From: Syntrophomonas sp. UBA1376
Lineage (GTDB): Bacteria; Bacillota; Syntrophomonadia; Syntrophomonadales; Syntrophomonadaceae
Assembly (NCBI GenBank): GCA_002305535.1
Contig: DBRE01000073.1
Span: 1 to 11,155, forward strand
Direction of reading: 5' to 3'
DNA: 11,155 nt
The notes under the pieces were generated by a model, which was not told the DNA's origin, made no database searches, and was given only the letters and a program-made list of their open reading frames with translations. The position numbers and the translations under genes are program-made. Shown here in pieces: positions 1 to 6,445 of this stretch (positions are counted from its first letter, which is position 1; each line of letters starts with the position of its first letter).

Positions 1-60
1 GCTCACCTGCCCTATGGCAGTAAGACACCTGAAGAGCTTATAACTTACGCCCGGAATATA
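1..60 (+). other. murI: Inverted continuation of murI (residues after FGDT)
   Basis: Read on the plus strand from base 1, this segment encodes AHLPYGSKTPEELITYARNI. That is what should follow YFG-DT in a glutamate racemase (compare the family pattern YFGDTxxxPYG). It lies in the opposite orientation to the murI start at 62-169, and only the two codons for Asp-Thr (six bases) are missing between the two parts. After base 60 the plus-strand frame merely reads the antisense of the murI start and stops at 100-102. The geometry is a fold-back: the sequence runs along murI, skips ahead about 66 bases, and returns on the other strand. This is the typical shape of a strand-switching chimera, although a true inversion cannot be excluded. 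Confidence 0.75.
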
Positions 61-61
61 A

Positions 62-169
62 TCCAAAATAAACAAAATCCTCGTCAGGCAGCTCAGTCAG
101 CATAGTTTTTACAACGGTGAGCCCGCCTACACCGGAATCCAGCACTCCTATGGGTTGTTTATTCTTCAA
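62..169 (-). CDS. murI: Glutamate racemase, N-terminal fragment (broken)
   Basis: Glutamate racemase makes D-glutamate for peptidoglycan in the cytoplasm. Reading leftwards from a TTG codon at 169-167, preceded by GAGG at 177-180 (7 nt spacing), the first 36 residues carry the family's opening motif IGVLDSGVGGLTVV, with the catalytic-site Asp11-Ser12, and continue to EDFVYFG. The family then expects D-T-x-x-x-PYG. Here the frame instead enters unrelated residues after base 62 and stops at 38-40. The missing continuation lies on the other strand at bases 1-60. The upstream neighbour is a GerM gene; B. subtilis also has racE close to gerM, which supports the call. No in-frame ATG or GTG lies upstream before a TGA. 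The identity is secure; whether the break is real in the genome is not. Confidence 0.85.
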
Positions 170-219
170 GCAAACACCTCATTAGATGGGATTGGTAGCC
201 TATTCTACCCTTCCCCAAC

Positions 220-237
220 ATACATTAATTAATGTAT
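220..237. promoter_or_regulatory. 18-bp perfect palindrome upstream of murI
   Basis: ATACATTAATTAATGTAT is its own reverse complement. It lies 51 bp upstream of the murI TTG start, after the gerM terminator, so murI must have its own promoter here. The position and symmetry suit a dimeric repressor site, possibly overlapping the promoter. I cannot assign a confident -35/-10 pair; TAGAAT on the minus strand at about 204-209 is one possible -10. The regulator is unknown. Being AT-rich, a shorter palindrome could arise by chance, but 18 perfect bases is notable. Confidence 0.45.
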
Positions 238-270
238 CACTTTTAGGTCATTAATTCCATTGCTGTTCCC

Positions 271-303
271 AAAAAGAAAAGGGAAACGGGCCACCCGTCT
301 CCC
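271..303 (-). terminator. Intrinsic terminator after gerM
   Basis: On the minus strand, GGGAGACGGG (303-294), loop TGG and CCCGTTTCCC (290-281) form a 10-bp stem with a single non-Watson-Crick position. TTTTCTTTTT follows directly (280-271). It starts 18 bases after the gerM stop codon and separates gerM from murI. Confidence 0.85.
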
Positions 304-320
304 CCAGTGGACTTAAATAT

Positions 321-926
321 TCAATTGGCGGTTTTAAGGGGTTGGCTTAAGTCAACAAAGCCTCCGATTTCTTGAACCAATTCACCGTTGATCATAAAGC
401 TCACCTCTTTTACCGTAGCAAATTGGCCTAAAGTGTTAACAATGGCCATGACCATCATTTCTTCTTGTTGCTGATTAGCTACCTGGCAAGCTTCCCTGCT
501 AAGATCGACGATGCACAACCCATCTGGTTTCACATTGATATCCAGCAATCTGGTGCCTGGAGGAAAAACGCTCAAATACTCCGGTGTGCCTGGTCCTTTT
601 ATCAATTCATTTAATGTGCTACGAGCAATTCCTTCCTCTTTAATTATAACGCGGCTTTCTTGCACCAGTGACAGGCCATCCTGTCCTCCAAAATAAAGCA
701 TCACTTCAATGGTTTCCTGATCATCCATGGCACTGGGCAGTTGTTCAACAGCAGGCACCTCATCCTGTAGTTCCGTCTGGCTCGGATCCTGGGGTTCAGG
801 CAATAGATCGACCAAGTCCCGCCAGCTTTTTATGGAAGATTGTTCATTGGAGGACTGACATCCTCCGCTGAGCAAACAGATCGCCAGGACGAGAACGGTT
901 ATAATGACAATAAAACGCTGGGGCAT
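321..926 (-). CDS. gerM: GerM-domain sporulation/germination lipoprotein
   Basis: This 201-residue protein is exported and probably lipid-anchored. Residues 5-19 are a hydrophobic signal segment ending in LSGGC, with Cys23 as the likely lipidated residue; the lipobox is imperfect because Ser, not Leu, is at -3. A proline- and acid-rich linker (about 24-70) leads to a single GerM domain (about 72-195), with the characteristic VMLYFGGQDGLSLVQESR strand, an ELIKGPG turn followed by FPPGTRLLDI, and the IVDLSREA segment. B. subtilis GerM has two such domains, so this is a one-domain version. GerM proteins act in the sporangium envelope during engulfment and germination. AAGGGAGG lies 8 nt before the ATG. 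The neighbouring murI matches the racE-gerM association of Bacillus. A GCATA at 981-985 could be a forespore-type -35 element, but no convincing -10 was found. Confidence 0.85.
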   Translation of the reverse strand: MPQRFIVIITVLVLAICLLSGGCQSSNEQSSIKSWRDLVDLLPEPQDPSQTELQDEVPAVEQLPSAMDDQETIEVMLYFGGQDGLSLVQESRVIIKEEGIARSTLNELIKGPGTPEYLSVFPPGTRLLDINVKPDGLCIVDLSREACQVANQQQEEMMVMAIVNTLGQFATVKEVSFMINGELVQEIGGFVDLSQPLKTAN

Positions 927-986
927 GTTTTCGGCCTCCCTTACGGTTGCTTGTACATCATACGAGACCAGCCACCATTTTATGCC

Positions 987-1016
987 AAAAAAAAGCGAGC
1001 ACCAAAATGGTGCTCG
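987..1016 (-). terminator. Intrinsic terminator downstream of VWA gene / small RNA
   Basis: On the minus strand, CGAGCACCA (1016-1008), a 3-nt loop and TGGTGCTCG (1004-996) form a perfect 9-bp stem. After one C, eight T residues follow (994-987). It ends transcripts coming from the VWA operon and from the promoter at 1091-1120, and it lies about 60 bases before the gerM start. Confidence 0.9.
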
Positions 1017-1084
1017 TGTACGAAGGAGGAGTTATTAAAGCAAACTACGGGTTTGCATTCCTACTTTAGTGAAAACATTAACTA
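987..1084 (-). ncRNA. Candidate ~98-nt small RNA or gerM leader attenuator
   Basis: A good sigma-A promoter at 1091-1120 fires towards a strong terminator at 987-1016, with no substantial reading frame between them. The transcript would contain a hairpin GCAAAC-CCGTA-GTTTGC (1056-1040), then a single-stranded stretch with CUCCUCCUU (1031-1023), which is complementary to the AAGGAGG ribosome binding sites used throughout this window, then the terminator hairpin. That layout fits a small RNA that pairs with ribosome binding sites. Alternatively it is a 5' leader of gerM with conditional termination. The only ORFs inside are five to seven codons long. It matches no riboswitch that I recognise. 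Confidence 0.45.
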
Positions 1085-1090
1085 ATCCTA

Positions 1091-1120
1091 ATTGTACCGG
1101 ACTTTAGAGAAAAATGTCAA
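1091..1120 (-). promoter_or_regulatory. Sigma-A promoter between VWA gene and gerM
   Basis: On the minus strand, TTGACA (1120-1115), an 18-bp spacer and TACAAT (1096-1091) give a perfect -35 and a five-of-six -10. The start point would be near 1084. It lies just after the VWA stop codon and upstream of the terminator at 987-1016, so its first product is a short RNA. Confidence 0.65.
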
Positions 1121-1152
1121 ATTTCCGTATGTCAAAACCATTTTCGCCCAGC

Positions 1153-2931
1153 TTAGGCCAGTCCGCGTCTGGAATCCAGCATGGTTTTCTTTTCCGCTTT
1201 TACGATATTGATGAGGTTATCCTTATTCAAATCGTCCACTAGATAGAGCACTCCCTCACCTTGCTCAGCCACTTTCTCCAGGTAATAGCGGTTTGATTCC
1301 ACCCCTATACATATGAACCTGATGTTGCTGTTAGCAATTCGGCCAGCAGCCTCCAGGCCATCAGCTTTGGCATCCATGGTCCATAAAGGAGTGTTGGGAA
1401 TACCATCGGTGATCAAGACCAGCAGGGGATTGCGCACCCGGGTATTGTTGATCAAATTAAGAGCTGTCATAATGCCGTCGGCCAGAGGTGTCAATCCAGC
1501 CGGGTTGATAGTCGACAATCCCTTGCGAAGGAGGCTCTCATTACGGGTAAATGGTACTACCACTTTACTGCTGCGCTCTTGAAAAGTAACCACCGCCACC
1601 TTTTCTTTGCCCGTTAACAGCAAATGTTCGGCCAAAAAGCAGGCCGCTTGGCGTTTATCACCTGCCATACTTCCACTGGCGTCTATCAGCAGACATACAT
1701 CGATGGGAATATAGGTTTTCTTCTCATAATAATGCAAGTCGCTCTTTTTTATCTTTAGGCTGGTATCACCGCGCAGAAATGAGTTCTTTTTAGCCTGGAT
1801 AATGGTTTCCGGAACCGCCAAATCCCCGGACCAGTTTTTTTCAGGATCATTCACAGTCTTATTGCGATTAGTGAATTCCACCTGGCTCGATTTCTTGTCC
1901 ACCTTGCCCAGCTTGCGAAAACGGCTAGTACCTCCGGAGGGAGCCCGGCGAATATTTCTCCTTATTTCCGTCTCTAATTCACATTTATGATTGATAACGA
2001 ATTCTTTTAGTTCCAATCCTTTCCTGGTCAAAACCTTGCCCATGAGGGTATCCTTGATCAGCCCCAGCTCTTCGAGTTGCTCCACATAATGTTCAATATC
2101 TCCCCACTTTTTCTTCTGCTGATCGATACCTTTACGTTTAAAGACGTTGGTGGAGTAGTTCTCTAGAAAATCCTCGATTTCATCTACTCCTCCAAACTTC
2201 TCTGCCAGTTTGAGAACCAGTTGATTGACATTCTCTTTGGCAGGTAACTGCCGGGCATTCTGACCCTTGAACCTTTTCCAGGGCAATTTGATATATTCCG
2301 CAAAACTTTCTTCGGCTTGTTTTTGATTCCCATGAGTTATATTGCGCACTTTAGATAATCTGAGTTCGGACTGAAGTATTACCTCTTCTACCGCTTCGGC
2401 AATCACATAGACCAGATAATACTCTTCCCGACTCAGGCGAGCTAAAATATGGACATGGTCATGGCCTTCTTCACCCTCGATGAAAGGACGTACTACACCT
2501 TGAAATAGGTCATAAACTGTGCCTTTACCCCCATTGGTAGTTATAAATAGCTTGTTGGCATAGCCAGTCACCATGCGAAAGCGTTCGTCTTCCGCATACT
2601 GTAGTTGAGGGTTCTGCTGCAGAAAATGAGCTTCCAGGGCATAAAAAATTGCCCGTGCTATATCGCGCGGGTCAATTTCACCTGGTTTATGATAAGTATC
2701 AATATGAACAACTTGGTCAGCATCCACGTAATCCAGGTAGGTCTTACCCGCGTCACGGTTCAGAAGGATCTTTATCTGACCTTTGATCCTTTTTTCTGGC
2801 AAACGACCGTGGGCTTTACGGCTGACTACCGTACTCTCGCCCAGGCGCACGCCCTGGTTCTGTCCAAAGTATAAGCTCAGATAATTACCAACTGCGGCAG
2901 CCTTATCTATGTTGGTCTTTTCCCCCATCAT
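1153..2931 (-). CDS. VWA-domain protein, magnesium-chelatase D-like
   Basis: 592 residues, cytoplasmic, no signal peptide. The C-terminal third (about 408-585) is a von Willebrand A domain with an intact metal-ion-dependent adhesion site: Asp417-x-Ser419-x-Ser421 in DASGS, Thr481 in GLTPLADG and Asp509 in LITDG. It should bind Mg2+ and a partner protein. The first 400 residues contain no AAA+ domain (true BchD has one). They are mixed and charged, with a basic stretch around 324-345; I do not recognise a named domain there. The gene lies 27 bp after the AAA+ gene, in the same operon, matching the paired ATPase/VWA machines (MoxR-VWA, BchI-BchD, RavA-ViaA) in which the VWA subunit links the ATPase to its target. 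GAGGGGGG lies 7 nt before the first of two adjacent ATG codons. The target is unknown, and no large chelatase (H/CobN) subunit is in the window. Confidence 0.8.
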   Translation of the reverse strand: MMGEKTNIDKAAAVGNYLSLYFGQNQGVRLGESTVVSRKAHGRLPEKRIKGQIKILLNRDAGKTYLDYVDADQVVHIDTYHKPGEIDPRDIARAIFYALEAHFLQQNPQLQYAEDERFRMVTGYANKLFITTNGGKGTVYDLFQGVVRPFIEGEEGHDHVHILARLSREEYYLVYVIAEAVEEVILQSELRLSKVRNITHGNQKQAEESFAEYIKLPWKRFKGQNARQLPAKENVNQLVLKLAEKFGGVDEIEDFLENYSTNVFKRKGIDQQKKKWGDIEHYVEQLEELGLIKDTLMGKVLTRKGLELKEFVINHKCELETEIRRNIRRAPSGGTSRFRKLGKVDKKSSQVEFTNRNKTVNDPEKNWSGDLAVPETIIQAKKNSFLRGDTSLKIKKSDLHYYEKKTYIPIDVCLLIDASGSMAGDKRQAACFLAEHLLLTGKEKVAVVTFQERSSKVVVPFTRNESLLRKGLSTINPAGLTPLADGIMTALNLINNTRVRNPLLVLITDGIPNTPLWTMDAKADGLEAAGRIANSNIRFICIGVESNRYYLEKVAEQGEGVLYLVDDLNKDNLINIVKAEKKTMLDSRRGLA

Positions 2932-2958
2932 AGTAATTCCCCCCTCAACCGAGACTGC

Positions 2959-4164
2959 CTAGTAGTCAGAAGGTGTTAAGGTCTTCTCTGTATTGATAAG
3001 TTCTCCCCGGCTCATATCTTTAAGCGGACGAGCATTTTGGGGGAAATAGTCTGGTTGTTCATTGTCTTGCTTCGACTTATTCTTGCGTCCTCTGAAGGAT
3101 AGGATCCCATCCTTGTTGGATTTGGCATCCACATCATTTATCATTCTGATCAAGGTGTCTCCATCTACTCTATGTTTCAATACCAGCGGTATCATGTCTG
3201 TAACATCATTGATCAAGACCTTGTCGCGGCCCCTGATTATACTGTGCAGAACAGCTCCCTGCTGCATCGCCTCGATAGCGCGTATACTCTCCAGATTATG
3301 TTTGATATAAAGACGGGCAATAAAATTCCGTAAAAAGTCAGGAAGATCTGCTTGTTCAAACAAGCCCGCCCACTTAACTATGTTCTTGCGATACACTTCA
3401 TTACCTTGATCATCTTCATCATTATTATTTCTTCTATTCTTATAGACATGGGAATTCTCTTTCAACATCTGGGCCAGAATATCGACCGAATCGGGACGGC
3501 CCATATAACAGACCATATCAAAGCGATCCGACAATTGACGTCTAATTTCTTCCAGAGGGCCAGGATCCTCGTCAGGATTGGAGGCTGCCCAAACCGAAAC
3601 ATTAACTGGTATCTCTACCACCGGCAGACCCGCTTCCTCAATTTGGATGTGCCCTGGCTTGTTCCCCATGACATCCAGCAGGATATCGGTGATCTCTGGG
3701 GATGTATCAGCCAATCGGTTGATCTCGTCTATAAATAGAATGCCCCGGTGAGCTTGCGGTATCATCCCTGGTAACAGGCGGGCTTCCGGTGTCTCTTGAT
3801 CTGTCAAACGACTTAGATCGATACTGCCTGCTACAGTGCCTACTTTAGCAGAGTGGGAAATCTCCAGGAAAGGCATAGGTATTTCTTCGGTACCGATAGC
3901 AGCCAGTTCTTGGGAGGTCATGTGTTTGTGCTCAGGACAATGGGGTTGTTGGGGGTCACAGTTGTAAACACACCCCTTGACTCTGGTGATATCGGGAAGA
4001 ATGCCCCGCACCGCACGCATTATAGTAGTTTTTCCGGTTCCTCGTAAGCCTTCCGCATGTATATGCAGCGGTTCACCTACCAGTGTGGATACAGCCGACA
4101 TCAAAACCAGTTCAAACAGCGACTCATTTCCTGCGTATCGCTCTAGCTTAGCAAAAGGTATCAT
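2959..4164 (-). CDS. AAA+ ATPase, magnesium-chelatase subunit I-like
   Basis: 401 residues, cytoplasmic. The AAA+ core shows Walker A GLRGTGKTT (39-47), Walker B ILFIDEIN (142-149), sensor 1 in AASNPDE (Asn196), an arginine-finger region RRQLSDRFD (208-216), and a helical lid with a sensor-2-like ESIRAIEAMQQGA (292-304). Between Walker A and B is an insert GCVYNCDPQQPHCPEHKH (64-81) with Cys65, Cys69 and Cys76 and two His, of the type found in BchI/ChlI and possibly metal-binding. The lid carries a low-complexity NRRNNNDEDDQGN insertion (243-255). Together with the VWA protein encoded downstream it should form a hexameric ATP-driven remodelling machine. The start codon overlaps the TGA of the small gene upstream (ATGA), suggesting translational coupling; GGGGAG lies about 10 nt before the ATG. 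Real magnesium chelation is unlikely to be its job, since no bacteriochlorophyll genes are visible here. Confidence 0.85.
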   Translation of the reverse strand: MIPFAKLERYAGNESLFELVLMSAVSTLVGEPLHIHAEGLRGTGKTTIMRAVRGILPDITRVKGCVYNCDPQQPHCPEHKHMTSQELAAIGTEEIPMPFLEISHSAKVGTVAGSIDLSRLTDQETPEARLLPGMIPQAHRGILFIDEINRLADTSPEITDILLDVMGNKPGHIQIEEAGLPVVEIPVNVSVWAASNPDEDPGPLEEIRRQLSDRFDMVCYMGRPDSVDILAQMLKENSHVYKNRRNNNDEDDQGNEVYRKNIVKWAGLFEQADLPDFLRNFIARLYIKHNLESIRAIEAMQQGAVLHSIIRGRDKVLINDVTDMIPLVLKHRVDGDTLIRMINDVDAKSNKDGILSFRGRKNKSKQDNEQPDYFPQNARPLKDMSRGELINTEKTLTPSDY

Positions 4165-4334
4165 AGATTATCACTCCCCTCATGCAAAAAGGTAAATCCG
4201 TTTCCGTCCAACTCTCCATCTCTTTGGGTGAGTATCATGTTTATTTTCCCGGCTAAAAAATCCGTCCATTTATAAAGCCGGAAAAAAGTTCTTGAATAGC
4301 CCTCCTTTCTTTCTATTTCACCGTCCTTATTCAC
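4161..4334 (-). CDS. Small 57-residue protein coupled to the AAA+ gene
   Basis: A reading frame from GTG (4334-4332) to TGA (4163-4161) encodes 57 residues, starting MNKDGEIERKEGYSRTFFRL and ending FTFLHEGSDNL. The TGA overlaps the ATG of the AAA+ gene in an ATGA arrangement, typical of a translationally coupled first gene of an operon. The composition looks protein-like: charged N-terminus, an aromatic patch FFRLYKWTDF (17-26), no membrane segment. Upstream in frame is a stop two codons before the GTG, so the only starts are this GTG and an ATG at 4238, which would leave 25 residues. Neither has a good ribosome binding site. TATAGT lies 7 nt before the GTG, so the mRNA might be leaderless, but no convincing -35 is seen. 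I recognise no family. The case rests on the coupled stop and codon pattern. Confidence 0.45.
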   Translation of the reverse strand: MNKDGEIERKEGYSRTFFRLYKWTDFLAGKINMILTQRDGELDGNGFTFLHEGSDNL

Positions 4335-4449
4335 TAATTAAACTATAAACTATTATGTGATATTTTTCTCTATAAGGGCTGAAGTTGGTTGTTTTCATTG
4401 GATAATTTGCCCTAGCTTGTGACTTATGGTGCAAATTTATGGCAGGCAT

Positions 4450-4499
4450 AAAAAGTCCCTATATACAAAGGGAGAGCCCAGTCCAAAAGGCCTTCCCTT
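4450..4499 (-). terminator. Overlapping hairpins after the LytTR gene, probable terminator
   Basis: In the 280-base gap 4335-4614, minus strand, two hairpins compete for the same bases. The first pairs AAGGGAAGGCC (4499-4489) with GGCTCTCCCTT (4478-4468): 11 positions with one mismatch and one G-U. The second pairs TCCCT (4473-4469 region) with AGGGA (4460-4456) and is followed by CTTTTT (4455-4450). Only the second has a U-tract. This could be the terminator of the response regulator gene, or a switchable element in front of the AAA+ operon. I see nothing else convincing in the rest of this gap. Confidence 0.4.
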
Positions 4500-4614
4500 C
4501 TCCATTTCGCAGTTGCTCTCTTATGAATTCTTTATCTTGCCAGGTTGGTTTTATTCGGAATGTTAAGCGGTATTATGGGGATAAATAGTCTTTTTTGTGT
4601 CCTGTTCGGTTTTT

Positions 4615-5403
4615 CTATATGCCCATCTTATCGCGGAGTTGTTTGGCACGGGAACGACTGAGAATGATATTCTTACTACCATCGGTGAGATGCAGAATGT
4701 AGGAACCCTCGCCAAAATTGACGATCTCTTTGATGTAATCCAGATTTACTATGAAAGCCTGATGGGCGCGAAAAAAACTGGTATTATCAAGACGTTTTTC
4801 CAACTCCGCCAGGGTGTAATTACTGAGATAACCATTCCCTTCCCGGGTGCATATATAGACCTTCTTACCCTGACTCTCGCAGTATACTATATCGTCTTGA
4901 TTGAGCAGAGTGATCTTGCCTTTCTCTCGAACGGGCAGTTTACTGGAAAAAATCTCGTAATTTTTATAGCGCTGCAGCATGAAATCAATGCGTTCTTTTA
5001 AGCGGTCACGCACCATTTCCTCAACAAATGTTTTATGAGCTATGCGTTCTTTGGCTCTTTCGATGGTTTTCTCCACGCGCTGCTTATCGATAGGCTTGAC
5101 GATGAAATCCAGTGCTCCCAGTTCAAAGGCATCTACAGCCATTTCCCGGCGGGCAGTGACAAAGGCAAATAGGGGCGGCTCTTTCATTTCCAACAGCTTG
5201 CGGGCAGTCTCCAAGCCACCCATCTCCGGCATAGCTATATCCAGAAAGACCAGGTCGATCTTCTTTTCCTGGCAAAACAGCAAAGCCTCTAGGCCGTGGA
5301 CTGCCTCACCCACTAAGTCGACATCTTTGATTTGGTCGAATACATAACGAAGTACGATCCGTTCCCGTTCATCGTCATCTACGATCAAAACCCTAACCGA
5401 CAT
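4615..5403 (-). CDS. LytTR-family two-component response regulator
   Basis: 262 residues. The N-terminal receiver domain (about 3-120) has the acidic pocket Asp9/Asp10, the phosphoacceptor Asp55 in FLDIAMP, the switch Thr83 and Lys103 in VKP. A helical linker (about 121-152) joins it to a LytTR DNA-binding domain (about 155-262), recognised from DIVYCESQGKKVYI, FFRAHQAFIVNLDYI and the closing LSRSRAKQLRDKM. Such proteins are phosphorylated by a sensor kinase of the LytS/AgrC kind and bind direct repeats upstream of target genes. No kinase gene adjoins it: the upstream neighbour is a divergent radical SAM gene and downstream is a gap. It appears to be a single-gene transcript from the promoter at 5447-5475. 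The ribosome binding site is weak (GGTTGGGG about 5 nt before the ATG). The family call is firm; the target is unknown. Confidence 0.93.
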   Translation of the reverse strand: MSVRVLIVDDDERERIVLRYVFDQIKDVDLVGEAVHGLEALLFCQEKKIDLVFLDIAMPEMGGLETARKLLEMKEPPLFAFVTARREMAVDAFELGALDFIVKPIDKQRVEKTIERAKERIAHKTFVEEMVRDRLKERIDFMLQRYKNYEIFSSKLPVREKGKITLLNQDDIVYCESQGKKVYICTREGNGYLSNYTLAELEKRLDNTSFFRAHQAFIVNLDYIKEIVNFGEGSYILHLTDGSKNIILSRSRAKQLRDKMGI

Positions 5404-5446
5404 TAATCCCCAACCTTTACAGTATGGTGTGCTATATTCTTATTTA

Positions 5447-5475
5447 ACTATATATTCTTTGGGGTTATATGACAA
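5447..5475 (-). promoter_or_regulatory. Sigma-A promoter of the LytTR regulator gene
   Basis: On the minus strand, TTGTCA (5475-5470), a 17-bp spacer and TATAGT (5452-5447) each match five of six consensus bases. The start would be near 5440, giving a leader of about 37 nt. It lies in the 166-bp divergent gap before the radical SAM gene, for which I could not pick out a clear promoter. Confidence 0.6.
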
Positions 5476-5569
5476 GTAAATCCCGCTAACTGCCCATAAT
5501 TTACATCTAATATGCGACTTTTACCTTATCATAAAATCTGCTAGGCTAAGATGCAAGGAGGTAGATATA

Positions 5570-6445
5570 TTGCGTTATGAAGGAACCGTTTACAGGCCAC
5601 CCAGTGAGGCTAACAGCCTGCTGATCCAAGCTACTATTGGGTGTCCCCACAACAAATGCACTTTCTGTCAAATGTATAAGGGTACTCGTTTCCGCCTGCG
5701 GCCGGTTCATGAGATCAAAGAAGATCTAGCCATGGCTAGAGATTATTATGGAGATGGTATCTATTCCATCTTCTTTCCCGATGGCAACACAATAATAATG
5801 AAAACCGATCAATTAGAGGAAATATTCCTGTATGCAAAGGAGCTATTTCCCAGATTACAGCGTATTACCGTTTATGGATCAGCCCGGTATATAAACAAAA
5901 AGAGCCTGGCAGACCTCCAGCGACTCAAGGCTGCCGGATTGACCAGAATCCATACCGGCATGGAAAGCGGCGATGATGTTACCCTGGAAAGAATCAATAA
6001 AGGAGTAACCTCAACTCAGATAGTGGAAGCCGGACTCAAGCTAAAGCAAGCTGGTTTGCAGACCAGTGAATACTATCTGGTAGGGATCGGCGGTCTGGAG
6101 AGAACTCGTGAACATGCACTGGAGAGTGCTCGGGTTTTAAGTCAGTTCAGCCCCGATTTTATTCGTTTGCGCACCTTTGTTCCCGTTCCCAACACCCCTC
6201 TATACGAAGATTACCACCAGGGGAAATTCAAGTTATTGTCTGCTCACCAGGCCCTGCAAGAGATCAGGCTCTTGGTGGAACACCTGGAGTGTGAAAACAG
6301 TATGGTTCTGAGTGACCATGTTTCTAATTACTGGGATGTCCAGGGAATGATCCCGGCTGACCGGGAGGATATGCTAGCGAGTATCGACCACGCTCTGCAG
6401 ATAGATGAAAAGCGATTTCGGCCGCCAGAAATCAGTCGCCTCTAG
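5570..6445 (+). CDS. Radical SAM protein with CX4CX2C cluster motif
   Basis: 291 residues, cytoplasmic. The 4Fe-4S/SAM site is GCPHNKCTFCQMY with Cys25, Cys30 and Cys33, so the spacing is CX4CX2C rather than the usual CX3CX2C. The barrel follows with SIFFPDGNT (66-74, SAM-contacting strand), ITVYGSARY (99-107), RIHTGMESGDD (126-136) and YYLVGIGG (168-175); a conserved-looking tail SDHVSNYWDVQG (248-259) closes it. At 291 residues it is essentially a bare radical SAM core, without an N-terminal B12-binding domain or an evident C-terminal accessory cluster domain. The reaction is unknown. The start is TTG at 5570, chosen because AAGGAGGT (5555-5562) lies 7 nt upstream and Arg-Tyr-Glu-Gly follows. 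It is monocistronic, divergent from the LytTR gene. Confidence 0.85.
   Translation: MRYEGTVYRPPSEANSLLIQATIGCPHNKCTFCQMYKGTRFRLRPVHEIKEDLAMARDYYGDGIYSIFFPDGNTIIMKTDQLEEIFLYAKELFPRLQRITVYGSARYINKKSLADLQRLKAAGLTRIHTGMESGDDVTLERINKGVTSTQIVEAGLKLKQAGLQTSEYYLVGIGGLERTREHALESARVLSQFSPDFIRLRTFVPVPNTPLYEDYHQGKFKLLSAHQALQEIRLLVEHLECENSMVLSDHVSNYWDVQGMIPADREDMLASIDHALQIDEKRFRPPEISRL

Noticed and set aside
840..1085. 81-codon plus-strand frame with AAGGAGGAG inside it at 1023-1031
   Set aside because: It overlaps the gerM start and signal peptide on the other strand and runs through the terminator hairpin; the SD-like motif is not followed by a usable start with a sizeable frame.
3352..3738. 128-codon plus-strand frame antisense to the AAA+ gene, with a hydrophobic start
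   Set aside because: It is complementary to the conserved Walker B and sensor regions; the hydrophobic run is the reverse of the Asn/Asp-rich insertion in the ATPase.
4437..4505. 22-codon minus-strand frame (MEKGRPFGLG...) after the LytTR gene
   Set aside because: It is made almost entirely of the two competing hairpins and has no ribosome binding site.
4597..5001. 134-codon plus-strand frame antisense to the LytTR gene
   Set aside because: It is the complementary shadow of a clearly conserved response regulator and has no promoter or ribosome binding site.
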